Assembly: GCA_030837265.1 (NCBI GenBank)
Contig: JAUPKV010000140.1
Location: forward strand, 1-23,389
DNA: 23,389 nucleotides
Reading direction: 5' to 3'
Source of the DNA: Methanobacteriota archaeon
GTDB taxonomy: Archaea; Halobacteriota; Methanosarcinia; Methanosarcinales; Methanosarcinaceae
Position numbers and translations under genes: made by a program. Positions 16,224 to 23,389 of the stretch are shown here, piece by piece (position 1 is the first letter of the stretch; every line of letters begins with the position of its first letter). The notes below the pieces were generated by a model that made no database searches, was not told where the DNA came from, and was given only the letters and a program-made list of their open reading frames with translations.

Positions 16224-16285
16224 CTCCCGAGTTCCGCTTCGGGAGCACGGTGTCCTTTTCGGTCGCTGCGCTCCCTCAAGAGGAC
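16224..16285. repeat. GC-rich double-hairpin intergenic element
   Basis: Directly after the small-gene stop, CTCCCGA (16224-16230) pairs with TCGGGAG (16239-16245), then GTCCTTTT (16252-16259) pairs with AAGAGGAC (16278-16285) with one G-T pair. The loop of the second contains GGTCGCTGCGCTCC, a GC-rich string unlike its AT-rich surroundings. It looks like a dispersed intergenic repeat and may also serve as a terminator for the small gene. I see only one copy in this window. Confidence 0.5.
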
Positions 16286-16452
16286 TTATTTATTTTCTTA
16301 AAAATAATATTCTTAAAAAAAGAAAAAGAGTTTTATTTTTTCCCTGCTAGGAAATAGTCAGGAACATTATTCTCGGACTACACCTCTCAGCAGCTGATTT
16401 TTTTCTTTTGTTTATGTCGTTTTTATTCAGGAACCGAGAGTGGGGCAAAGAA

Positions 16453-17253
16453 TTAGATGAGTAGGGGAATAACCCCAAAAAGAAAGATATTTATAAAGCC
16501 ATGGATCAGTGCAGCTAGTGGAAGGCTTCTTGTTCGGTAAAATAGGAATCCTATAAAGAAGCCTACAAAAGTTGCATAAAGGATTTCGGATATGTTTCCA
16601 TATGCCGAATGCATAAATCCGAACAAAATGCTTGTGAATATAAGCCCACTAAAGTTACCGAACACCATCTGCAGCCGGTTCTGGAGGACTGATCTGAAAA
16701 TTATTTCCTCTACAACGCCGACTAAAAAGATCATAATTACGCTGAGGGTCAGAAGGTTAATAATAGAAAGATCCGGAATCAGAGAATTAGTCCTGATTAT
16801 CTGATATTCTCCTTCTGCTAGCAAAAGGCCAAGCAATACTGAGAGCGGAATATAGAGCCATAGTTTCTTGAAAGTTATTCCTAGCTGCGAGCGAGTAAAT
16901 CCCTGTTGTGTAGCCGCAATGATTGCAGGTACTGCAAGGAGGCTGTAAATGAAAACAAGGGAATAAAGTGTCGTCTCATAGAAAACCGGAATCGAAAGGT
17001 TTACCAGTCGCATTATCGGCAAAAGAATCAGTGCCTGGTAGATCTTCTGGATTTCCTCATTCTTTATAAACATTGCAGATAGGGAAAGCCCAATCAGAAT
17101 TACTACATGTACTATCATTGATCCTATTTGTTGTCCTAAATACAACTGCAACTCTGCAAAGGCAATAGCTAAAGCCGGTATTACCAGGTAAAGCCATTCG
17201 TTTTTAATCTCATTTATTTTTTTGCCAAAATTCTCTGATGTTTCCACTCTCAA
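16453..17253 (-). CDS. CPBP-family intramembrane metalloprotease
   Basis: This 266-residue polytopic protein of about eight helices has the CPBP (CAAX protease/bacteriocin-processing, formerly Abi) motifs in the right order: EEIIFR with Glu182-Glu183 and Arg187, FGFMH with Phe211 and His215, and HGFIN with His251 and Asn255. These glutamates and histidines form the active site of Rce1-type proteases. Family members cleave prenylated proteins, process peptides or act as membrane scaffolds; the substrate here is unknown. Its ATG overlaps the stop of the DUF1616 gene (ATGA at 17250-17253, minus sense), so the two proteins are made together and may interact. The 229-base region after it holds a repeat of TCAGGAAC (16358-16365 and 16427-16434). 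Confidence 0.85.
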   Translation of the reverse strand: MRVETSENFGKKINEIKNEWLYLVIPALAIAFAELQLYLGQQIGSMIVHVVILIGLSLSAMFIKNEEIQKIYQALILLPIMRLVNLSIPVFYETTLYSLVFIYSLLAVPAIIAATQQGFTRSQLGITFKKLWLYIPLSVLLGLLLAEGEYQIIRTNSLIPDLSIINLLTLSVIMIFLVGVVEEIIFRSVLQNRLQMVFGNFSGLIFTSILFGFMHSAYGNISEILYATFVGFFIGFLFYRTRSLPLAALIHGFINIFLFGVIPLLI

Positions 17254-18191
17254 ACCCCCTTTACAACATTTGCCTTATTAATATTAGTATTTGAAATGTT
17301 TGTTTTTGTAGCATTTGTTACATTTATCCAAAGGCGTAGGTCTTGATAGGGAATATTCTTTTCAGTATCATTAAAAAGCAGGAATTCAAGCTTCAAGCTC
17401 TTTCCCTCAATGGAAGGAGTTATCACAAGAGGCTCTTCAAGTGTAGTGTTATGTTCGAGCCTTATATTTTGCAGGTTCACCGGAAGAGGAAGGGATTGGT
17501 TCTCGAGCCTTACTTCCATTTTGTAGTTCATTGTTCTGTACTCATTGTTTCTTATCCCAATTATGTAGGTTCCGCTTTCTCCACTTACGTATTCGGTAGT
17601 ATAGTTTTCAGCCATTTTTTGGGATCCGAGAACGTAGAATGCCGTAAATGGCTCACTCGTATGGGGCACGAAAGTAACGTAACCGAAAGTTCCGATCAAG
17701 ACAAGGAAAGAAATGACTAAAAATATCCTTAAAATACCCTCCGTTTTTGATTCAGGTTTCCCAACAGTCCCTTTAATCAAATTAAAAGCTGAATCTCTTA
17801 AAGAGATTTCAAATTTATTATCTTCTGTCAACCTTCTCCTGCTGAGATAAGCAAGCCCGGAAAAGAGCAGGGTAAATATAGAAAGGCTTGTAAGAAGGGG
17901 GACTTCCTTTATTCCCCAAGAAGTAAAATTAAGTCCAAGCCCTATTAAAGATACGATCACAACGCTCAATCCGATAGAAAGAGCAATTCTCTCCATACTC
18001 TCCAATCCAGTTTTATCTGGAAAAAGCATGGCTATAAGGGCATATCCCGGAAGGAAAATTACCAGGGATAAACTAAGTACGGTGCGTATGAGACTTTCAT
18101 TCAATAAAGGAATGAGAACGAAAATGTCTGTAAGAATTACAAGACCTGTTACGAATAGAAGGTCAGATGGAAACTTCTGGTTTCCGGCCAT
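17250..18191 (-). CDS. DUF1616-type membrane protein
   Basis: This 313-residue protein has four N-terminal helices (about 10-31, 36-57, 68-90, 98-115), a cytoplasmic stretch, a fifth helix at about 153-175, and a beta-type extracytoplasmic domain of about 135 residues. The pattern fits the archaeal DUF1616 family of unknown function, with its LSLSLVIFLPGYALIAMLFP segment and the late EPFTAFYVLG motif. The outer domain carries at least six N-x-S/T sites (for example Asn196, Asn231, Asn248, Asn290, Asn293, Asn298), so it could be N-glycosylated. AGGAG precedes the ATG on the minus strand. It is translationally coupled to the CPBP protease gene, which suggests a shared job at the membrane. Confidence 0.78.
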   Translation of the reverse strand: MAGNQKFPSDLLFVTGLVILTDIFVLIPLLNESLIRTVLSLSLVIFLPGYALIAMLFPDKTGLESMERIALSIGLSVVIVSLIGLGLNFTSWGIKEVPLLTSLSIFTLLFSGLAYLSRRRLTEDNKFEISLRDSAFNLIKGTVGKPESKTEGILRIFLVISFLVLIGTFGYVTFVPHTSEPFTAFYVLGSQKMAENYTTEYVSGESGTYIIGIRNNEYRTMNYKMEVRLENQSLPLPVNLQNIRLEHNTTLEEPLVITPSIEGKSLKLEFLLFNDTEKNIPYQDLRLWINVTNATKTNISNTNINKANVVKGV

Positions 18192-18691
18192 TTATTATTA
18201 CTCCTAATAAAACGGTTTTAGTGTTTTTCTAGCTTCACAGTTCATCTTTTGAACTTGGCTTTGATGTCTATCCATGAAAGACGTTTGAAACTTAACTTTT
18301 GAACACTCGTTAATTAAAAGTGCCTCTTATCAAATTATTTTTATCATTCAGTCTTTAGTTATACGATTACTTGTATGTAATTTTATATTTTTTATCCCAT
18401 TTCCTGCCTGCTACATCAAATACCTTTCTTTTTTTTATTCCAGAAGAGAGTTTTCGACATTAAAAGCATTTTCTTTCTTTTTTTTTGAATAAAGTAAATT
18501 TCTCGAATTAGAACTTATTTTTATGGTGAAGGAAAATGTTTTCAGCTTTTATGTCATTGCAATTTATTTCATCGCCATTTCCTTCTTAAGATGACAAATA
18601 AAAGCATTTAGATTTTTATCTAGCTAAACAGACTTCATTAGGCCTAAATAAAAAATTTTTCATCATCAGTGTAACTTAATAATTATTTTTT

Positions 18692-18885
18692 ATGTCTAAA
18701 TGCTTATATAGCTCGTCTATTAAAACAGATACAGATCTTGTAGTAGAATGCCGTGACCAAGTTATAGAGCATCATTATTCGTCCTTTTTGCTAATAAGAG
18801 TACGAAAACCCCCCTAGCCGAGGCCTGCAATACAGCTAAAGAATGCCCATTAAACTCTGTAAAAATCATGGAGCGACGACTCTGA
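18692..18885 (+). pseudogene. Coding-like fragments, possibly a decayed gene or leader peptide
   Basis: One frame runs from the ATG at 18692 to the TAG at 18815-18817 (41 codons) and contains the protein-like stretch TDLVVECRDQVIEHH. A second frame, open from 18757 to the TGA at 18883-18885, ends with PLAEACNTAKECPLNS and KIMERRL but has no start codon. Together they could be one gene broken by a frameshift. There is no ribosome site before 18692 and the TATA box lies inside the first frame. The family is not recognised, and chance is possible. Confidence 0.22.
18702..18712 (+). promoter_or_regulatory. Strong TATA box upstream of the glycosyltransferase genes
   Basis: GCTTATATAGC is a good archaeal TATA box and is itself symmetric. 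A start near 18735 would give a leader of more than 200 bases before the first glycosyltransferase gene, or a separate short RNA. Confidence 0.45.
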
Positions 18886-18984
18886 AAAATATATTGTTTC
18901 GATGTAAATTTTTTAACGGCTCATTTATAGAAGGCCCCCATATGGAGACTTGTGAGTCTCATTGTAAGAGAGGTAGATGATCAC

Positions 18985-19884
18985 ATGACCTTTAGAATCG
19001 CAGCCATGCCTGCCTATAATGAAGCCCATGCCATTGCAGAAGTGATTAAGGGCTGCAAAAAATATGTAGACAAGGTAGTGGTTGTGGATGACGGAAGCAC
19101 GGATAACACTGTTGATATTGCCGAATCCCTGGGCGCCTATGTTGTCCGTCACGAGATCAATAAAGGATATGGTGCAGCTCTTAAGAACTGTTTTGAGACT
19201 GCACGTCAACTTGATGCAGATGCCATGGTCATAATCGACTCTGATGGCCAGCACGACCCTTCCGAGATCCCAAAGCTTCTTGAGCCTCTGAAAGATGGAT
19301 TTGATCTCGTAATCGGCTCAAGATTTGTCAACGGTAACGGAAAAAATGTCCCAATTTACCGTAAGTTTGGAATGAAAGTGCTTGATATTGCAACTTATAT
19401 CGCAGGAGGTCTCAATGTCACTGATTCCCAGAGTGGTTATCGAGCTTATGGGAGAAAAGCCATTGAGAACATTAATTTAAACGGCACCGATATGTCTGCC
19501 GGTTCTGAAATACTCATTCAAGCGAAAGATCATAAACTAAAATTTACTGAAGTTGAAATCCACTGCAGGTATGACCTTGAAAATTGTTCAAGTGAGAATC
19601 CTTTTATACATGGACCTAAAGTGCTTTTCCGAATTCTGAAAGATATGGAGTACAGACGGCCCCTATATTACTTTACTATCCCAGGCATGGTTATGGCTTC
19701 AATAGGCGTTCTTATGGGAATAAAGTTTTTACAGGATTATTATCTTGGAGGATACCTGCGATTCGGGCCTACACTCCTTATGGCTATGCTGACAATTATT
19801 GGAACCTTCATGGTATTTACTGGGATAATATTACATGCCGTATCAAGGATGATGGTTCTAAACGAGCATGTTCGAAAACAATAA
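18985..19884 (+). CDS. GT2 glycosyltransferase, dolichyl-phosphate-sugar synthase type
   Basis: From the ATG at 18985 this gives 299 residues with a GT-A fold at the start (IAAMPAYNEA, 5-14; VVVVDDGSTDNT, 31-42; DSDGQHDP, 85-92, the metal-binding DxD) and two C-terminal helices (about 227-247 and 262-285). The layout matches archaeal DPM1/AglJ-like enzymes, which move a sugar from a nucleotide to dolichyl phosphate or to a lipid-linked glycan at the cytoplasmic face. AGAGGT at about 18969 supports this start. A GTG at 18952 in frame would add 11 residues and has its own GGAG, so it cannot be excluded. It is followed after a few bases by a second GT2 gene, forming an operon with it. The sugar is unknown. 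Confidence 0.88.
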   Translation: MTFRIAAMPAYNEAHAIAEVIKGCKKYVDKVVVVDDGSTDNTVDIAESLGAYVVRHEINKGYGAALKNCFETARQLDADAMVIIDSDGQHDPSEIPKLLEPLKDGFDLVIGSRFVNGNGKNVPIYRKFGMKVLDIATYIAGGLNVTDSQSGYRAYGRKAIENINLNGTDMSAGSEILIQAKDHKLKFTEVEIHCRYDLENCSSENPFIHGPKVLFRILKDMEYRRPLYYFTIPGMVMASIGVLMGIKFLQDYYLGGYLRFGPTLLMAMLTIIGTFMVFTGIILHAVSRMMVLNEHVRKQ

Positions 19885-19905
19885 TATTCAATGGGGTTAA
19901 TTTAT

Positions 19906-20901
19906 ATGGAATACCCTTTTATTTCCGTGGTAGTAGGTATTCGCAATGAGGAAAGATATATTGAGGAATGTATTGAGTCTCTTCTCAGCCTCGACTACCC
20001 TAAGGACTCATATGAGATAATTATCGTCGATGGAATGTCCACTGATAAAACCAAAGATATTGTGCAGAAATATCCTGTCAGGTTTTTTCTCAATAAAAGA
20101 AAGAATGTTGCTGCGGCAAGAAATCTGGGCTTGCAAAATTCCAGAGGTGATCTCGTCGCATTCACTGACGGAGACTGTAAGGTTGACCCTCAATGGTTGA
20201 AGATTCTTGTCCATGAAATGCAAAACGCCCCTGATAATGTGGTGTGTGTTGGAGGCCCTAATCTTATATTCGATACTGACCCTGTATTTGGCAGGGTTGT
20301 AGGATATTCCCAGGAAACCTTTTTGGGTTCTGGGGGCTCGGCTCAATCTAAAAATTCCACAAAAAAACATTATGTAAGCTCTCTTCCGAACTGCAATGCA
20401 ATGTACAAAAAAAACGCAATTATGGAAATCGGATGTTTTGATGAGAGATTTTTAATAGGTCAGGATGGAGACCTGAATTATAGAATAAGTAAAGCAGGTA
20501 GCAAATTTTTGTATATCCCTGAGGCACAGGTTCTACATCACAGGAGAGGGACTTTTCAATCTTTTTCTGTGAGAATGTTTAAATATGGTATGTGGATGGC
20601 GGAACTTTTCAAAAAGCATGGTGAATTCGTCCGCTGGTATGCCTTTTTGCCTTCAATCGCTATTATTTTTGCAATAGTATTACTTATTTCTTCGATTAAG
20701 TTTTTTATTCCTATAGTGCTTCTTCTTGCACTGATGATAATATATTTCATCCTGGTTCTAATAACTTCAATCCAGGTTACTTATAAGATGAGATCAAAAT
20801 ATGGACTTTTTGCCCTGTTCGTTATTCCTGTGCAACACATCACTTATGGGCTAGGATTCTTGTATAGTTTTGCAAGTTCCCTATCTCGCGCTAAATCCTA
20901 A
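19906..20901 (+). CDS. GT2 glycosyltransferase with C-terminal membrane helices
   Basis: From the ATG at 19906 this is a 331-residue GT-A glycosyltransferase. The nucleotide-binding start is PFISVVVGIRNEERYI, followed by IIIVDGMSTDKT (38-49), AAARNLGL (69-76) and the metal motif TDGD (87-90). QDGDLNYR (about 186-193) is the acidic acceptor/catalytic-base block of the family. Two or three helices lie at about 240-300, so the enzyme should be membrane-bound, facing the cytoplasm. The type extends lipid-linked glycans or exopolysaccharide units; donor and acceptor are unknown. GGGGTT at about 19893 suits the 19906 start; an ATG at 19891 in frame would add five residues. It lies about 20 bases after the first GT2 gene, so the two are co-expressed. 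Confidence 0.87.
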   Translation: MEYPFISVVVGIRNEERYIEECIESLLSLDYPKDSYEIIIVDGMSTDKTKDIVQKYPVRFFLNKRKNVAAARNLGLQNSRGDLVAFTDGDCKVDPQWLKILVHEMQNAPDNVVCVGGPNLIFDTDPVFGRVVGYSQETFLGSGGSAQSKNSTKKHYVSSLPNCNAMYKKNAIMEIGCFDERFLIGQDGDLNYRISKAGSKFLYIPEAQVLHHRRGTFQSFSVRMFKYGMWMAELFKKHGEFVRWYAFLPSIAIIFAIVLLISSIKFFIPIVLLLALMIIYFILVLITSIQVTYKMRSKYGLFALFVIPVQHITYGLGFLYSFASSLSRAKS

Positions 20902-20907
20902 TCTCGT

Positions 20908-20951
20908 CGGTATTTAGTGCTTTTGGAGCAAAAAATTCTTAATAAATACCG
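20908..20951 (+). terminator. Hairpin after the second GT2 gene
   Basis: CGGTATTTA (20908-20916) pairs perfectly with TAAATACCG (20943-20951). The 26-base loop contains a small stem TGCT/AGCA (20918-20921/20927-20930). It starts seven bases after the GT2 stop and may stabilise or end the transcript. No T tract follows. Confidence 0.45.
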
Positions 20952-20981
20952 TATTGACTTTAATACATTGGTTCTCGGACA

Positions 20982-21014
20982 TAAAATTTGGATAATTTGT
21001 TTATCCAAATTTTA
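20982..21014 (+). promoter_or_regulatory. 14-bp perfect hairpin upstream of the GT-C-like gene
   Basis: TAAAATTTGGATAA (20982-20995) and TTATCCAAATTTTA (21001-21014) form a perfect 14-bp stem with a five-base loop. It lies 29 bases before the ATG at 21043, so it may be a leader hairpin of that gene, a terminator for the GT operon or a dyad protein site. Confidence 0.55.
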
Positions 21015-21042
21015 AACTTATTTATTAGTTTATGGAGATAGT

Positions 21043-23070
21043 ATGTTTGAATTAAAAAAAGACACTGAAGTTAAATTGGATAGTAGTCGTTTAATGAGAT
21101 TAATTTCTTTTTTATTTCCGATAGCTATTATTCTCGCAGTAGCTTTTACGTTTATTTGGATGTACGCTGTCGGGAAATTTGGTTACGCACTTAGGGGAGT
21201 GTTTACAGGAGTTCCCGCAGTACTTGCCTGCCTATTTATTTTGTTTATATACAGAAAGAATGTGAGTCTGCATGATATAGATGTATTTCAGTCAATAAAC
21301 ATGAAGTCACTTACGTATTTATTTGGGATATTCTATATTGGTTCTCTGGCAACATTACTTTTATCTTTGGGAAACAGACCCGGATACTATTTCATCTTTA
21401 TTCTGCTGATGTACTTATCTATTTTCATGCAAATATTCTCTAAAAACGTCAACCCGTCAATTATTCTTTTAGAGACTTTTTTAACAATGATTAACCTGAT
21501 TTATAGCGTTACACTAAATTATGATTTGTATGTAGGAACTACGGATTTACTCTCTCATACTTTTTTTTCACAATTTACGGCTTTTTACGGCCACATAATT
21601 TCTCCTTCTCTAAGTGATTATGCATTCTTTCCCTTATATCATATATTTATTGCGGAAGCTTCCGAACTCCTGAATATCAATGCAAAAACCGCATTATTTA
21701 TAGTAACTGCACCAATTTATGCAATCACTTCAATATTTATTTACTATCTCTTAAATTATATAACTAACAACAGGCAGATTTCCTTGCTTTCGTGCGTGCT
21801 ATATTCAGTGAGTTATGTTGTACTGTATTACGGAGTAAACGTAATTACCCGCACGATGGCGTTTATTGCCTTCATCTTGTTATTGTATTTGATTTATAGC
21901 GTTAATTTCAAGCAGGACAAAATTTCTTTTAAAATTCTTTCAGTGATCGTTGCTATATTTTTAACTCTGGTTCATAATGTCTCTTTACCTCAGATAGTTT
22001 TACTGTTGATTGTGCTATTTGCTTCGGAATATATAATTGGAGGCCGTAGCTATATTAGCAAGCCTTTCTTTATATTTTTGAATGTTGCTTTTGTTGGATA
22101 CTGGTTTTTTGTGGCATATTTGTTTGTTCAAAGAGGCCTTAGTCCCCGTTTACAGAGTCAGTTATGGGATTCCATGGTTTTAACCGCCGGGGGCGCAGAA
22201 GTAGTTCAGCAAAGTACGACTAGTTTAATGGGACTGATGGATAGGTCTATTTTTTTATTTTTTGCTTTAATTGGAATAGGTTTTCTCCTGAGAAATTATA
22301 GAAAAAACTATGCTTCTGTGTTAGGTTTATTCTCCTTCCTGACCTTAATACTCTATGTCCCTAATCCGCTCAACACTATCTATCAGCTAAATGTCCTTTT
22401 AAGATTCGACCGATTTATACTTCTTGTAAGTCCTTTTATGGCTTTTGCGATGGGATATGGGATTTATGTATTCTGGAATTATGTATCAAAATATCTCAAG
22501 ATGAGAAATTACTCATTTTTATTTATCGTCTTACTATTCTCAATATTTGTCCTTTGTGCCTCTATATATAGTATAGGCGATTCTGATTTACTGGGTAAAG
22601 ATGCAAAACACGAATATTTCACTTCCAAGGAATTAAATGGCTTTGAACATATTCTCTACCATGCTCCCGTTAACTCCTCCATTTATACCGATTATTACTC
22701 ATCAAGATTCTTTTATCTCCCATTAATGCCTCAGACCTCTGCAGACACGGATATGCCAATCTCGCCATATCACAATTTCAGGATAGGCGATGTAAGTAGA
22801 CTCTCACAATATAATGGCTATATAGTACTCAGAACACAAGAATTCCTCAGAAGTGGCTTATATTTCGGTACTGAGGAATCTACACTCAAAGAAACACCGA
22901 ATTATTTATATCAGAATATGCCTGAAAACGTGCTTAAGCTTGATAACAATACTGCAAATCTTAGTAAAGTATATTCAAATACTGAAATGAATATTTTCAT
23001 TCCACGTAGTGGTATTGTTCAACAAAATAGAACACAGTCCCATCGACAGGATTATGGTGCTCCAAATTAA
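21043..23070 (+). CDS. Large polytopic membrane protein, GT-C-like glycosyltransferase candidate
   Basis: This 675-residue protein has about a dozen hydrophobic helices between 20 and 510 and a soluble C-terminal tail of about 165 residues. The segment with Asp168 and His172 (TTDLLSHTFF), the following HIISPSLSDY and FPLYH (196-200) resembles the first outer loop of GT-C enzymes, which use lipid-linked sugar donors, such as oligosaccharyl- and polyprenyl-sugar transferases. A second option is a glycan polymerase or an unassigned membrane protein of the same fold. GGAG at 21034-21037 supports the ATG. Codon use is AT-richer than in the operons on the left (many TTA, ATA and AAA codons). It follows two GT2 genes, with two strong hairpins between, so it is likely part of the same glycan assembly but separately controlled. 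Confidence 0.65.
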   Translation: MFELKKDTEVKLDSSRLMRLISFLFPIAIILAVAFTFIWMYAVGKFGYALRGVFTGVPAVLACLFILFIYRKNVSLHDIDVFQSINMKSLTYLFGIFYIGSLATLLLSLGNRPGYYFIFILLMYLSIFMQIFSKNVNPSIILLETFLTMINLIYSVTLNYDLYVGTTDLLSHTFFSQFTAFYGHIISPSLSDYAFFPLYHIFIAEASELLNINAKTALFIVTAPIYAITSIFIYYLLNYITNNRQISLLSCVLYSVSYVVLYYGVNVITRTMAFIAFILLLYLIYSVNFKQDKISFKILSVIVAIFLTLVHNVSLPQIVLLLIVLFASEYIIGGRSYISKPFFIFLNVAFVGYWFFVAYLFVQRGLSPRLQSQLWDSMVLTAGGAEVVQQSTTSLMGLMDRSIFLFFALIGIGFLLRNYRKNYASVLGLFSFLTLILYVPNPLNTIYQLNVLLRFDRFILLVSPFMAFAMGYGIYVFWNYVSKYLKMRNYSFLFIVLLFSIFVLCASIYSIGDSDLLGKDAKHEYFTSKELNGFEHILYHAPVNSSIYTDYYSSRFFYLPLMPQTSADTDMPISPYHNFRIGDVSRLSQYNGYIVLRTQEFLRSGLYFGTEESTLKETPNYLYQNMPENVLKLDNNTANLSKVYSNTEMNIFIPRSGIVQQNRTQSHRQDYGAPN

Positions 23071-23084
23071 AATTTGATTTGGAA

Positions 23085-23125
23085 CACAACTCTCTATTTT
23101 TTTATAGATAATTGGAACATAGTTT
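23085..23125 (+). terminator. Weak hairpin and T-run after the GT-C-like gene
   Basis: TCTAT (23093-23097) and ATAGA (23104-23108) flank a loop of T residues; the T tract itself is the more likely stop signal. A repeat of TTGGAACA lies on either side (near 23079 and 23112). Confidence 0.35.
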
Positions 23126-23231
23126 AGCAACATTGAGTATGGTTTTTTGTAAAAACGGAAAAGTTTTTTATTCTCAAACCTCAAAATACAGAATTAACAC
23201 TTTCTACGTAATACTATTTGGGGAGAATAAA

Positions 23232-23389
23232 ATGACTGAAATAAGTACAACAGCAGAAGATGTAGTTCCGTATTCTATCTCGAATATCGAGAGATGCATG
23301 TGTCCTCAGTGCCCGGTACAGGCTGGCAGTTCATGTGCACAGGAAAAAATCGGGAACCTGAAAAATGAAATGAATAATTTAACAGGAAA
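23232..23389 (+). CDS. Cys-rich small protein, DUF2769-like, cut by window end
   Basis: The frame from the ATG at 23232 stays open to the window end (52 complete codons). GGGGAG about six bases upstream is a strong ribosome site. The translation has RCMCPQCPVQAGSSCAQEK (residues 21-39), with Cys22, Cys24, Cys27 and Cys35 in a C-x-C-x-x-C spacing that resembles DUF2769, a Cys-rich family of unknown function found in Methanosarcina-type methanogens. The cysteines may bind zinc or an iron-sulfur cluster. The C-terminus is missing, so the family call is tentative. It is separated from the GT-C-like gene by 161 bases with a likely terminator. Confidence 0.6.
   Translation, partial: MTEISTTAEDVVPYSISNIERCMCPQCPVQAGSSCAQEKIGNLKNEMNNLTG

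Larger units (their letters stand above)
18192..18951. other. 760-base gap between divergent envelope genes
   Basis: The gap separates the minus-strand DUF1616 gene from the plus-strand glycosyltransferase gene. The left part is AT-rich with T tracts and a hairpin AGTTCA/TGAACT (18239-18244/18250-18255). The right part has a strong TATA box near 18702 and two overlapping coding-like frames (18692-18885, annotated separately). No intact gene and no tRNA were found. Confidence 0.45.

Noticed and set aside
18952..18984. GTG start for the first glycosyltransferase
   Set aside because: It remains possible, but GT2 enzymes of this type usually begin a few residues before the PAYNE motif, and the ATG at 18985 has a good ribosome site.

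Overview
The window looks like a chromosomal segment of a methanogenic archaeon, most likely a Methanosarcina species. The reasons are a CofD for coenzyme F420, a SepCysS for tRNA-dependent cysteine synthesis, an archaeal exosome Csl4, the archaeal polymerase subunit Rpo11, an archaeal Dph2, TATA-type promoters instead of bacterial -35/-10 boxes, and long AT-rich intergenic gaps between moderately GC-rich genes. The species cannot be fixed by reading alone. I see no intact insertion sequence, tRNA, rRNA or CRISPR array.

Region 1 (1-4727) holds three separately spaced plus-strand genes: cofD, a secreted protein with an FmdE-type domain, and a cytoplasmic GH13 alpha-amylase. The amylase is GC-rich in its 5' part and sits behind an unusual leader with several inverted repeats. 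The gaps on either side hold hairpins, a four-copy 11-bp tandem repeat and promoter-like palindromes.

Region 2 (4728-9840) is an information-processing block on the plus strand. hpt, dph2 and a METTL5-type methyltransferase overlap one another and form one operon. They are followed by csl4, rpo11 and the SepCysS gene. The jobs range over purine salvage, diphthamide on elongation factor 2, probable rRNA adenine methylation, RNA decay, transcription and Cys-tRNA synthesis. Csl4 carries a long disordered extension built of a 12-residue Q/R/D/Y/K/G repeat, which is the most unusual protein feature here.

Region 3 (9889-15392) is a minus-strand sugar-nucleotide cluster. In order of transcription it encodes a hexapeptide acyltransferase, a DegT/WbpE-type aminotransferase, a Gfo/Idh/WbpB-type oxidoreductase, a UDP-sugar 6-dehydrogenase and a NodB-like deacetylase. 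The first four are what is needed to turn UDP-GlcNAc into UDP-2,3-diacetamido-2,3-dideoxy-glucuronic acid, a building block of archaeal N-glycans and surface polymers.

Region 4 (15393-23389) is a cell-envelope region. It contains a small two-helix membrane protein, an intergenic hairpin element, a translationally coupled DUF1616/CPBP-protease pair on the minus strand, a 760-base gap with a strong TATA box and coding-like debris, two membrane-anchored GT2 glycosyltransferases and a large GT-C-like polytopic membrane protein. The start of a Cys-rich DUF2769-like gene is cut by the window end. Regions 3 and 4 together look like a surface-glycan locus: precursor synthesis, lipid-linked assembly, and membrane proteins that may handle or display the product. 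This functional link is inference from gene content and proximity.
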